Below are positions 20,949 through 33,600 of a DNA stretch of 64,000 bases, piece after piece. The stretch's first letter is position 1. Each line of letters begins with the position of its first letter. Origin of the DNA: Trichobilharzia szidati. Lineage: Eukaryota; Platyhelminthes; Trematoda; Strigeidida; Schistosomatidae. The stretch is taken from assembly GCA_944472155.2 (NCBI GenBank), contig OX235272.1, forward strand, positions 1,472,354 through 1,536,353. The letters run 5' to 3'. The notes under the pieces are model-generated. The model was not told where the DNA came from and ran no database searches. It worked only from the letters and a program-made list of their open reading frames with translations. A program made the translations under genes and the position numbers.

Positions 20949-21690
20949 GATTTGATGTTGCAGCCAAATCTGTGGGCATGGAAATCAGCACAGAAAAAAG
21001 CAAAATACTCATTAACGGAGGAAACAACTCAGATAGATGTATCAGACTTGGTGGACATGTATTAGAAGAGGTTGAAACTTTCAAATACCTTGGGTCTACC
21101 CTAACAAAAGATGGAAGGTCCACTAAAGAAATAAAAATTCGACTAAACCTAGCCTCTGCCACCATGTCCAAGTTAGGGAAAATATGGAAGAGCAACATCA
21201 GCGTCTCAGCAAAAATGAAACTCTACTCGTCACTGGTCCTCTCTGTATTCCTATATGGATGTGAGAGCTGGACCCTGAATGCAGAGTCAGAAAGAAGAAT
21301 ACAAGCCTTCGAAAACAAAAGCTATAGAAGGATCCTAGGAATAAGTTACCTTGAAAGGAAAACTAATGAATATGTCTTACACCAGGTCCATAAACTGGCA
21401 GGAAAACAGGAACCACTCCTTTCAATCGTAAAGAAACGGAAACTACAATGGTTCGGCCACACGGTAAGACATGACACATTGTCCAAAACAATTCTACAAG
21501 GCACAGTAGGAGGAGCACGAAAGGGAGGTCGACCGAATAAGAGCTGGCTTGACAACATAAAAGAGTGGACTGAAACGCCCTTGGATACGCTACAGAAAAT
21601 AGCATTAAACCGAGAAGAATGGCGAAGACTGATAGCGCGAACTGTCATAGCACCCCCACGACGAAAGTCAAGGGACTGATGATGATGATG
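20949..21690 (+). mobile_element. 5'-truncated LINE (third family) with 11-bp target duplication
   Basis: 742 bp between ATACAACGACA at 20938-20948 and 21691-21701. It carries an open frame of about 240 codons to 21679: VGMEISTEKSKILING, FKYLGSTLTKDG, FLYGCESWTLNAE, KSYRRILGISYLE, WFGHTVRHDTLSKTILQG and RPNKSWLDNIKEWTE, the region after the reverse transcriptase catalytic box. It ends in a GAT repeat (ACTGATGATGATGATG), a microsatellite 3' end. Nearly identical to 34138-34848. The endonuclease and catalytic box were lost on insertion. Confidence 0.9.
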
Positions 21691-21718
21691 ATACAACGAC
21701 ATATTTTTAAACAACTTT

Positions 21719-21903
21719 ATTTTATTTTGTTTACAGCTTGATTCCACACAGTACTTTTGGTAGAAGTATGGAATTTTCAGCATGGATACCGGTAGCCCAA
21801 ATTTTACAGGCCGACCATAGATATCGGGTGTGCGTTGGCAGGTAATCGAACCCCGGACCATGTGCATGGTCGGCGGGAGTCCTAACCACTGTGCTACCGA
21901 CGC
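21719..21903 (-). mobile_element. tRNA-derived SINE with 8-bp target duplication
   Basis: Minus-strand copy of the 10289 subtype (box B GGGGTTCGATTACC, box A region with GTAGCACAGTGG). ACAACTTT at 21711-21718 and 21904-21911 overlaps the ends and looks like the target duplication. Confidence 0.78.
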
Positions 21904-22147
21904 ACAACTTTCGGCTTACTAGCATACATTTTCACGGAGCAACGATATAAGCGTTTCATGCAAAATCGTACTGTCTTTAATGTCTGAGAAGTTTTGCATT
22001 AAGCGGTATATTGTCGATTATTATTTTCATGAAGGTGCTTTATGCAGGCAATAAATATTTTCTAAGGAATCATGTTTATGTTAGTTCTGTAATGCATATA
22101 TAAATAAATCGCTCAGAATAAAGCTGCTATTAATTTCTTTATCTTTA

Positions 22148-22387
22148 TTGTTAAAGGGAAATCACCAAAACCTAATCAATAAACAAAAGCTCAGATCGCT
22201 ACTCAACGGAACTCATTATGCAGTCAAATCCGTTTTTATAGAGGAAAGGAAATTTATGTTGTCCTATAGACTGTCACAGTATGCAAACGATAGTATCACA
22301 TCCAACCGCGTTTACCAGTTTACATGTATGCATGGTCACAAGAACATTGTGAGGGGGTACCGATCCCTGAAGGTCAGGAATGCGTAA
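22148..22387 (+). mobile_element. Penelope-like GIY-YIG relic
   Basis: 79 codons: KLRSLLNGTHYAVKSVFIEE then VYQFTCMHGHKNIVRGYRSL. This matches the PLE linker and GIY-YIG start, but YIGR has decayed to NIVR, so it is inactive. Confidence 0.6.
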
Positions 22388-22820
22388 CTGCAAGAATAAG
22401 TAAAATCACCTGGGAAACAGATGTCTAAAATCATCCGTCATACAAACCAGTCATGAAGTTCATTTCGTAAAAACATTTGGGTCACTTACTTAAATTCGCT
22501 GCAACATTTGACAATAATAAGCCTTTGACCTGCTTTTATATATTCGAAAATTATTTGTCATTTCTTTGAACCTGACTAGGTAATCCAATTTTAGAATTAA
22601 GATTCATTTCAGTCATTTGTATTTTCGCTTTTTTTTTCTTAGCACAGTTTCATTATAAAACTCCCTCACCGTAGATGTTACGAACTTCCTGGAATAATTT
22701 AAACTCTGAATCACACTAAATCATTATAAATTATTCAAAATAATCCTGGCGTGTTTAAGAAAAAAAATTTGAAACAAGATTTTAAAGAACGTTTCTCTGT
22801 ATAAGCTGCCACAGCTTCTT
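22388..22820. other. No recognised feature
   Basis: AT-rich DNA with homopolymer T and A runs; no coding signal. Confidence 0.3.
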
Positions 22821-22827
22821 CAGCAGA

Positions 22828-23059
22828 TTTTTTTGTTCCTTCACATTCCTGTTGGAACATAGGACTTCAAGCTAGAGGCTTGAAGTTTCTGTAGCAGTGG
22901 TGTTCGTTTTTACAGGATGGGGTTGCTAGCCTCATGCCCAACCTTCCCTCTTTACCGGTCTTAGCAAGGTAAAGGAGTGCATCGGTGGCCGGGTATCGAA
23001 CCCCGGACCATGTGCATGGTCAGTGAGCGTCTTAACCGCTTTGCCACCGACGCACTTTC
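22828..23059 (-). mobile_element. tRNA-derived SINE, RTE-tail subtype, 7-bp target duplication
   Basis: Minus strand: box A region GGTGGCAAAGCGG, CATGCACATGGTCCGG, box B GGGTTCGATACCC, then AGGTTGGGCATGAGGC and a tail reading AAGTCCTATGTTCCAACAGG. CAGCAGA occurs at 22821-22827 and 23060-23066. Confidence 0.78.
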
Positions 23060-23174
23060 CAGCAGACTTATTCGGATTTTATCAGTCATCAAAATAAATA
23101 GTCAAAAAATTACATAAATTGAAGTCAGTTCCTCTGAAGGTCACTTGTCGGTAGATATTTGTATCGATATTTTT

Positions 23175-23610
23175 TATTCCTTTACCTTCCCAGTGGAACA
23201 TAGGGGCTTCACACTAGATGCTTTAAGTTTCGGTACCAGTGATATTTATTTTTACAGGATGGGGTTGCTAGCCTCATGCTTAACCTCCCCTCTCTTATTA
23301 TTATTTTATCCTTTAATTCCTAGAGGAACATAGGGCTTCAGCCGTGCGTCTCCATTGCGTTCGGTTCTCTGCTAGAGTCTTCACCTGGCTCCAAGTCTGT
23401 CCACAAGTTTTCATCTCCTCTTCACATGACCTCCTCCAAGTCACCCTTGGACGGCCAACTCGCTGCTTCCCTTTCGGGTTCCACTCAAGGGCTTGTCTAG
23501 TGATGTCACTTGATGGTTTCCTCAGAGCATGGCCAACCTTCCCTCTCTAATAGTCTTATAACTAGCTTAGCAAGGTAAAGGAGTGCATCGGCCGGGGACC
23601 GAAAAAATGA
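23175..23610 (-). mobile_element. tRNA-derived SINE split by a nested LINE
   Basis: SINE sequence at 23175-23281 (tail and body) resumes at 23549-23610 (body, truncated at the tRNA-like head). The interruption is the RTE fragment 23296-23534. The SINE was therefore present first. Confidence 0.75.
23296..23534 (-). mobile_element. Short 5'-truncated RTE LINE nested in a SINE
   Basis: 239 bp identical in kind to the 3' end of the full-length RTE. AACCTCCCCTCTCT (23282-23295) and AACCTTCCCTCTCT (23535-23548) form a 14-bp duplication with one difference. Confidence 0.85.
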
Positions 23611-23864
23611 TGATTTCTATTTTTTAGTTTTTCGTATATCCGTATTCAAAGGAACTCAATTCAATCTATGTAATTTTATGACTATATATTTTGATGATTA
23701 ATAAAATCTGAATAATTCTGCTGAAGAAGCTATGGCACTTTATGCAGAGAAACGTTCAGAAAAATCTTGTTTTGGACTTTTTCTCTTAAACACGCCAGGA
23801 TTATTTTTAATAATATATAATGTTTCTTATGTCTTATCTATGACCGCGATCCACAGACATTTTA

Positions 23865-24140
23865 GTGTACACTGACAACATTTTGCTCCTTTATACTCTG
23901 TTGCCTTCTATATAAACATGTCTGCCAAGTACATGTGAGATCAGAATGTCCTCAATGTGTTACGCAAATACACATTGGACCTTTTAAATAAATTCCATCT
24001 TACTGCATTGTCAAAATTTTATTTCATGCATGAATTCCCCTTATTTAATTTGAGAGAAGTGATTAGAACACATTTTGTTCTATCAGTATTTTCTATCAAC
24101 TGCCCACACCGATTTATTACGTTGAAGATGAAATGTTGAG
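23865..24140 (+). repeat. Probable PLE-associated terminal repeat
   Basis: Contains GTGAGATCAGAATGTCCTCA and GTGTTACGCAAATACACATT, matching TGTTGCGCAAATACACATTA at about 27925-27960, downstream of a PLE coding fragment. Orientation inferred from that copy. Confidence 0.4.
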
Positions 24141-24174
24141 CAATAAATTAAAGAACTACGTAAGTCATCAGAAA

Positions 24175-24345
24175 ATTATCGGCTAAAGGTCTTGCAGTCG
24201 AACCTCAGCTGGTTCGTACTTTCTAAGAGTCCAAAACTAGGACTTAACATCTTTCCAGTAGACCCTGGTGGTCTTCCAGTGGTTCTCTAACTGATGTCAG
24301 CTCATCGTCAACCCTGTTAACCATCAAACCCCTACAAACCGACAC
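24175..24345 (+). mobile_element. Hammerhead-like tRNA SINE, degenerate
   Basis: CTAAGAGTCCAAAACTAGGA then TTCCAGTGGTTCTCTAACTG and ATGTCAGCTCATCGTC follow the order of the copy at 17632. The GAAAC box has decayed to TTAAC. Confidence 0.55.
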
Positions 24346-24635
24346 TTGAAAATGAGCGACAGAAAAAATATATTCTGAGTTACGCTCATTTAATTACTCA
24401 TCAAATATATGAAACATGGCGTTTTCTGAATGATCATGTAACACAGGGTATTCTAGTGTTAAGCATTCCACTTTCTAAATCTAATGGTTTTCAATTTTAA
24501 GCAAATTCTTCGGGGAAAAGTTCTGACCAATCATTTCTGATTAATTTGACCTTGAACAACGTACAAAATTCAATAATCAGGCGTTGCTTAGTTACCACAT
24601 TTAATCCGCTAAAATTGATTTCAGTCAAAAATCGA

Positions 24636-27600
24636 ATGTTTAGCGATACTAATAACAGTCATAATAATAATAATGGTGATTCAAGTGAACAGGATCATAC
24701 TGGTCAAAATATGTTGACAGTAATACACTGAAATTGAATTCAGTCACAAATTAGATTATGCAGAAGAAATCAAAATACAAAATATGGCTATCAGAATTTA
24801 TTCAGTTATGCAGACACCACTTACCACCAATATCGGAAGAAGCTAATACAGCTGAAACACTATCAGACAAAGACTATCAACTAATAGAAGACACTCTAAA
24901 GAACATTATAGAAGATATTCAGCAGAAGTAAAACATTTTCTTTTCTGGAATAATTTTTATATTTTTTTTCCCAAGAATTCAAAGATTACAGAAAGAAAAT
25001 AATGAGATGGAAAATATTTTAGTCGATGCTCAAACTATCTCACAAAGTTTTTCGACTAAAGTAAAACCCAGTATTACAGGAAAACGATTGTATTACTTAA
25101 AATCTCGATATCATGATTTCGGTATAAATGACGCAACCAACTTAAAACAAATGAAACGGCTGCGTGATTATTTGTGTAAAACAAAGTTAGCCTTGGAGAA
25201 ATCTTTACAAGAGGAGTATAAATTGAAATCTGATATAGTACGTTGAACATTTAAAATTTACTCACAATAATTTAAACAACAATTTTTTTAAAAATTATTT
25301 TAGGCTACAAGTCAGAAAAATGTCCAGCATTTATTGGAAAAGGTTAATTGTCAAAAGAAAGTTAATAAAGCATTAAAAAATCGTATTGAACGTCTGAAAG
25401 TTTGTTTAAACTCTTGGAAATTAGAACAAGAACATCTGCCAGCTAAGTGTATTGGTGAATGTATTTTGGTTGCTTTGTATAACCATATCAATTCGGATAA
25501 AAATAAAGCCGTACAAGAAGATGACAATGGTGATCTACCGCTGTCACTATTGGCTGATCAATCAGTCAAAGGAAATAATTCGGAGAATATTGAAAATGTA
25601 ACCTGTTCCACCCTTAATACATCTATTAGACTTTAGAATGTTAATTCCCAGTACCGGGAACTGCCATCACCTTCTCTTTCTAAAAGATGTTCAATAACAG
25701 TGACTCAATTTACTCAGCTACTTCAAACAGGACGAAATAATGAAGCATTTTCGCTTATAAATGAGTGTGGGGAAGAGAACTGTGATTTGTTAACTCAATT
25801 ATTTAAAGTGTGTGAAAGTAAGTAACCGTATAGATACACATACACCTTCGGTTCATGTTTATTTATTCTCCCCAAGTTCTGTGTAAGAAAAAAACCTATT
25901 TAGCAGATTAATGAAATTTGTGGAACCACATAAGTTTCAGATATTTCATGGTAGGCGATCAATCTCGTTTATCTCTACTGGCGAAGACCACTAAAGTGTT
26001 TGAAGGAGCAATGACAGGTGTGATTTCAAGGTTAAGAGAAGCACTCTGGTCACTAGGTTTCAATGAGGTAGGCTAAGGAGCTAACCAGTCAGTTGTGTGA
26101 ACAAAGCTCACGTTTAGCAGAGAAGAAGAGAATAATAAACTCACGGCTGTTCAAAGGTGCATTTAGGTAAATGAAATAATTCGAAATGATAGTTATGAAT
26201 AACCAATGAAAAACGCAACCAAGTCGAATGTCCATGATACTGTACATTGATCTCCAGCAGTAGGGATAAAAAGAGTCGATCGTGAAAGACTGAACATCTG
26301 GAACTCATTTGGTTCGACAAACTTTTTTGATCCTCATAAACTTACGGATACATTCTGGTACCTCAGAGATAAATTTTATATTTAAGGCAATTAATTCCCC
26401 TTGTGATTTTCGTCAGAACAATAAGAAGTCGCAATTTGTCTAAAACGTCTAAGGCATATTTTTGCAATACATTTCTAACATTCTGATCTCATAGATATTT
26501 GTCATACTTTTCTGTAGAAAAATGCAACAGAACGCAAAGGATTACCATTTTTATCAGTAAACGTCAAAACCAGTAGATATAGTGGGATTTGTCATCACCC
26601 TTCACATTGCTGTGAAGGCCTAGATGGATATATAGACTTCATATTCTCACTTATTCGGATCTTGATTGCACTGAAAGTCTTTTTAACCGCAATGTTCAAT
26701 CTTTGTCTAGTTAATGAACTGCTACGATCAACCATGTGAGGTAACTTCATATATACGTCTTTCCTAGTGGTGAGTTGGAAAATGGATCTTGGTGTTGTGG
26801 CCCCTTTATGTTTCCTTACGAACTTCTTAGGATAATCAGTGTCAACCAGAGTTTATGTCAGTTTTCTTTCCTCATCTTCAAGTATATTCTCTGGGCATAT
26901 TCATTGAATCCTACTAAAGAGACATCTCACTAAATGCTCTTTTGTACCGAATAGGAGAGAAGCTGTATTCATTAAGTTATTGTCCTGCCCAGCTAGGTTT
27001 TGTGTATAAGCCATGACTAAGTAACCTAGCCAGGAAAGATAAACAATTATCTTTAGTAAGGTGCCTCTTCAGTAGAATCCAACGAATATGCACTGAAGAT
27101 ACACTTGATGCGGAAGAAAGAATGCTGACACAAACTCTGGTTGACAACAATTATCCAGACAAGTTCATTAGGAGATATAAAGTAGTCAGAACACCAAGAC
27201 CCACTCTCCAACTCGCCCCTAAGAAAGACGTGTGCATCAAGTTACCCTATATGGGGCATCAAAGCAGCCTGATAACTAGACAAAGACTGAACGCTGCTGT
27301 TAAAAAGACTTTTTATGCAGTCAATATCATAATAATAGAGAATGTAAAGCCAATATATCTGTCTAAGCCCTTCGAACATGCGAAAAATGACGTCACATCA
27401 CACAGTACTTACCAATTTGAATGTACGTGTGGACACACATACATAGGGAGGACTCATCGATCTCTGCAAGTATGGGCTTCAGAGCATATTCCTAAATGGC
27501 TCCAGAAACAAATGGAATCTTCAGAACCTATTAACGGTGAGAACAGGAAACCTAGCTCTTCTATTGCGAAACATATTATAGAGACAGGACATAAAATTGA

Positions 27601-30600
27601 CGTTAACAGATCTTTTAAACCTATCTATAAAACGTGTTTGGGGCGTATCCTAAAGTTTGTGGAAGCCCTAGCTGGTAATTAGATAGTTTAAACCACCTTT
27701 ATGTGTTCAAAAACAATTCATCACATTAATTTTTCCTTGGTAAATTTTGTTTTGATACCATAGCAGATGTACTATCACCTCTGTTATTTGGTTTAGTGGT
27801 CTTCATTGTTACTTTGACACTGAATATATCGTTTTAACTTGACCTAAGTCTATTTTCTCACCTCTTACCTCTTTATTAATTTCACATATATTCCTATGAC
27901 AAGTCCGTGTGTGATCAGATTGTTCGAAATGTGTTGCGCAAATACACATTACACGATTCAGATAAATTACGTCTTCTTATTGCTTTATCTAAATTATCTT
28001 TCTGAGTAAAGAAAGAACAGACATTGGTACACAATAACATGGATCCACTTTATTTCGTTGGTTCTCATCAGCTGAGCACAGCCTATAATTTTTGTCTATT
28101 GACAGGCATACTATAGAGAGTCACAGTGAAAAAAAACATCAGGATAATAAAGTATCTGAAGTATTACAGTGTATATACACACACATTTTGTTAGAGAGAA
28201 GTTTTTGAAAAAATTAATTGACAGATTTGATGTTAGGATGGTAACAAGAAATTAGTAGCAATTACGTAAGAGGAGATCAAAATCTGGTCTGTGAGAGGTC
28301 AAATGAAAAGATAATGATGTAATAAGGTGAGTAGAAATCATAAGGTCAGGAAAAATTACTTCTTATTGGAGTCAAACGGGAAGAAATGAAATTCGAAAAC
28401 AAAGCGTTCCTAAGGGATGAGTTACCTGGATGTCTGAAGTCCAATGGCATACTGCACTTGGACAAACCGATCATTTTTCATTTTCATGCTTCGGAAGAGG
28501 TCAAATAAAATCTATAAGAAGTTCTATTTTGGCTCATTCGATTGATGATAGTGGTCACCAAGTGGACAGGAATAGTGCCTTCGAAGTTATCTGCCTCATT
28601 CCATGGAACATTTCGAATAGTATTCGAACCCGCCCTTTACACATAGCCGAAGCCATGGGAATTAATTTGAGAGAATAATCCTAGTCTTTGCATACAAAAC
28701 AAGTTTGTTCTATCGTTGTCTCTCCCTTGTTTGGCCTAGGTGAGTTCTAATCAAAACCCTCCCACCCTTTCTTATCTTCCATTTCCTTCCTACTTTTATG
28801 ATATTTATTTAAACTCTGATTATCTGTCCACTTCACCTTTAGTATTACGTAACCTTTAAGATTTGACCTGATCTATTTATTGAATTGTCTACACATACAC
28901 ATATTACTACCTTTGTTATTCTTATCGCCTCCTGCATAAACCTTATTGTCATTATTATTGGTTATCATTGTAATCATTGTAATTAATGACGTTTTAAAAC
29001 GCTTAACACATTATTATTAATATTATTATTTGATCCACAAAATCACCGTCATTGGTTAAAATTGTTGTATATAAATCTATGTAAATTAGAGTAAAGCCTG
29101 AAGAAGACCTAACTGAAAACAACTATATTGTTCGCTTATATATCTTCTAATATTTACAATGGGAATTTAAAACAATTAGTCCCTTATATAAATTTTGATA
29201 GTATTATTAGAAGACGGAGATTATCTGAAAAGCAATGTGATGTATTTGCGCTATACATTTCCAACAATCTGATCCCTCACACATTCACTTGTCAAGTCAA
29301 TATATATGGAAAAGTTAAATTAAACAAAGTGATAAAAAAGGAGGAATTAAGAATAAATAACACAAACCTTTGGTAATCCAATCAAACAAGGATTACCAAG
29401 GCAGGTTAAGGGTAATAACAAACGGTTTTTGAATACTCAAGGGGGAGGGGGCTTAAGTTTATGAATGGCTATAGCCTCAGTGTATTTCAGTGAACGTCCT
29501 TGACCGATTTTATAGATGACCTTAAAGGCTGAGTTAACATCAACCTTATGGTTCATCTCGATTAGATGTTTAGCTATAGACGAAGTTGGTAGTCTGACAC
29601 CTACATCTATGGCCTTGTCACAATTCATCTGTTTTTCTAACCATTTTGGGATATGCTCTCCTACCCTCACGTGCAACGCGCGATTACTCCTCCCTATGTA
29701 TGTATGTCCACACACATACACACGAAAATTGGTAAGTTGTGTGGGATGTGATATAATCACTTGTTCACTTTTGAGGTTTGCAGTGAACCATATTTTAGCT
29801 TTTTCCACACGATTACAAGCTGGGCTGCATAGTAGGTTCTACGGATGATGGAATTCAACCTTTGTCTCAAAATCCTACTATTTATTTCCCCATTATATGG
29901 TAATTTGATGAAAACCTTTTTCTTAGGGACGGTATGGATTGTAGGTTTAGAGGCTAGTTGACTTCTACACCTGTTCAAAAATTTCAAAGGATATCCGTTT
30001 TCAACAAGAGTATCCACCAATATTTCGTTTTCTTTGTTTATGACATCAGCCGTGCAAATACGCTAAATCCTCTTAAACAGACACTTCACCAAGCCTCTCT
30101 TATATTGTAATGGACAGAAGCTGTGAATACATCACATTTTCCAGATAATCTCCGTCTTCTAATAACGCTATCAAAAAAAAAAAACAACAATGGAAATATT
30201 TAAAAATTTAAAAATGGCAAGCAGTCGTTACTTGCTTCCACGAATATTGTTAATGATATGCTTTTTTTACTGTATCTATCCGGTGAAGAATTTCTGTGGC
30301 ATCTGTTGGTTTGTCACAAGTTACTATGGTATCATCTTATAAAAATAAACTTTTCCAATGAAACCCCCCTTTTTGTTTACACCACTGCGATTGTAGATGC
30401 TTCCGCGTTGACATTTTAGTCCTTCATTTCCTCTAGGTATTAGCAGAAATCAGAGAAAAGATGACATATTACGCCAGTTTGTAGTGAGTATCTTTCAAAA
30501 AGACATTGAAGATGCTGAGGATAATTGTGACCAACATCAAACTAAATTTACACAAAATCTAATCAAATTATCCATTCCAATTCTGTTAGACAATGGATAT

Positions 30601-33600
30601 GATAATTTATTAATGAAATGGATTAAAAGAAATATGTAAGTTGGAAGTTTTACTAATTTAACAGTCGTATATACTACTTATACTACTTATTACAACATTC
30701 ATACCATCGACATTATAACACTTTGCACCGATTACCCATTTATTATTAAGATTAATATATCACTTGCCAATAATGTAAGGTGTAATACCCTTTTTTAAGA
30801 CATCATAAGTTTATGACAAAAACTTTGTATCTCCTAATGAGTGAAAAACAAAATGATACTGTCGTTACTAAGATTTCGCAATTTAATGCTGCTAATAGCA
30901 AAATAATAAACCAGAATTTATAAAATCTCAGCTTATATATATCTGTCTCAATCATAGTTCTTCTGTTTATCAGGTAATTCTAAGTCGTCAAGACAACCAG
31001 TTTGTACTCTTTTTGATTCATCATTTGGAAGTCACCGGTAGTCACCTTCGTCTAGTCCTTTTTTTGGTACAGATTGAACTCCAGAGAAAAGAGCAATAAG
31101 TTCAGCAAACAGATATTTTTTTCTCGCCGATTTCATTCTCAAAAGCGTCTGTAGAATCGCATTTATATACATAGGTTTACATAGTTACAATTATTATTGT
31201 TATTTAATTCCACATAATAACGAAGGAGGAGATTAGAGGTGATAATAATTTTCAACTTGTTATGAAGGTTCGAGGCCGTGAATATAGATTACAAGAGGAG
31301 CTTAGAAACAAAATTACACAGGACTAGAAAACAGTTTTTCAACGAATACAGGTGTGAATGGAACGAGCATGAGAACAAACTGAAATAATAATTTTTATAA
31401 GTAAAGATGAAAAACAGGATCTATGGAAACAAACCGAATTACATCCATGGTAAATGTTGAGGTCAAACTAGTTTCTTTTGAACACAAAGCTCCGGTTTTT
31501 CGATGCGTACGGCAAGGGATTCAGCAGTACAAAGAAGTCGGAAACACACCGACTGTCTTTTGTAAATTTTTGTCCACTTTGTAAATGACTCTGAATAATT
31601 AGTCAGTTTAGACGTCGTGACAGTGTTGACCAGGTGTTCATTTATGGTGCTTCTGATTGAACCAGTGCCTCCTCTTTGCATCCATGCTGGGTAATGTTCT
31701 GTAACACGTTTTGATAAGATTCGTATAGAACGACCTATATACCTAGCTCCTCAGAAGCAGGCGAACTGATATATGCACATTAGAGTGGTCATATGCGAAT
31801 GTGTGTTCTACACATTGCTGAGAAGCAGTGGGTTGTTAGAGAATATCACTCTTAGAGTTGTTACATGAAATGTCTTCTTTAGAAAACTGGAAATTCTCCT
31901 CTCAAGGTGACCTACAGCTAGGTCTCCCCTAAAGTCTAGATCCATATACAGTATTTACTTTGATACTGAAGTGTACTCTTCTCTTTTTGGCTTTAGTTTC
32001 ATGTTCTTCTTCACGAAAGCAGCCGACTATCCATTTTCAGTCAGGATATTTTGGAGAAATAAGAGCTCTTCTTCTAAGCAGTTACTCCTGCGAATTCTTC
32101 TGATACGATGGGCCAGTGAGATGATGAGAGCTATTTTTTGAATGACTGGTATCCAACTATGGAAAGTTTTCTGTTGGCCATTCCACAATGGTTTTCTGTG
32201 GACAGATGTTTTCAAAGCTCCTTCATCACTTCTTGTCAATCCGACGTCCAAGAATGAAATCTTTGATTCACTTTCAAATTCCATGGTGAATTTGCTTGAA
32301 GGGTGATAATTATTGAAGTCCTGTTAGATGCAACTTCAATCGGAATCATCATGACAGACGGAACTCTATCAGTCCAGTTTACAGTGTGGTCATTAAGCTT
32401 GGTCACTTGACATTGTGGCGGACACGAGTTCCTTCAGGATTGCAGATACACCTTGCTGAAGAGTATTAACCGGCATAAAACCTGGATCCAGGACTTACTG
32501 CTGACCACCTTCAAACATCTAGTATTACAAATATGTGAAGAATAACAAATTTGATTATTGCACGAGTTAAAAATAACGTGTATTCACGCGATGATAAGAG
32601 ATTAACACATTTGAGTTGATTATTTTGGTTCGTGGAAAGTGGATATTAGGTTCAAGTCATATACTGTCTAAACCCATCATTCTTGTATAAATAATCGGGA
32701 TTCAGTTTTGTGTGACTTTTGAAACTTTACGGTTCCAACACTGTTAAAAACAATTTTTTAGCCTGATTCAATAATACAGAGATCCACGAACCCTAGATTT
32801 ACAAGTCTTTCCGAGTTCCAATGGGTGTTTCGATGTTCAGAGAGCGGCTCGACGATGTTTGTACTATCCAAACTTTATTTTTCGAGAAATTTCACTGATA
32901 ATGGTTAAGTTAACGAATGGACATCCAATAGACGTCAACGCACTAATGACTTTCAGCGTAACCCCCCCTCCACATTCATCAAGTGAGTTAAAGCGGCTAA
33001 ACTGCTCATTTAAATTCAAATGCTTCCTCTGACACTGCGGTGTCTACGAACTGATGAAAACGGTCTTTCAATATTGCTTAGATGTAAGACTATATAAGTA
33101 GTAGAAGAGTTTGTTCTTGTGAATATAGTATGAGTATAGAATGTCTGAGTACAACTACTGATGTCTACGTGCTCCATTACACTAACTATTAAAAGCGAAC
33201 GAGTTTCAATCATTGTAAGTTGCTGACTGTATTATTTCTTAAGAAAATTCCTCCTTGATGAGTCGAAGTAACTACTGGATATTGAAGCATGCTGTCAGAG
33301 TTACAGTTGCAGAAACAGAAACCTTTCCAGTGTCAACTTCCCAGTGGTAACCATATTACAGAGATACTGCTCATGTAAGATAGGAAATATAACTGCATAA
33401 TAAAGAAGAGACGGTGCAGTAGTGCACATCGATGAGATCATTCTGATAAAACAACAATAAATGAGGTCATCGCAGAGCATATAACGAATATGTGTTTGGA
33501 TTATATGACACAGCCTTACGGAAAGGATATATTAACAACTTTAGTCTTTATAATAACTAGACTGTTATCGACAGACATCACAATACACACTAGTAAATGA

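Noticed and set aside
25304..25817. Pseudogene call because of the in-frame TAG at 25634
   Set aside because: A 39-bp GT-AG intron of multiple-of-three length ends exactly with that TAG, and downstream exons join in phase.
29128..29376. 82-codon plus-strand frame as a gene
   Set aside because: The same sequence recurs inverted near 30150 and, decayed, near 19370, so it belongs to the flanks of a PLE.
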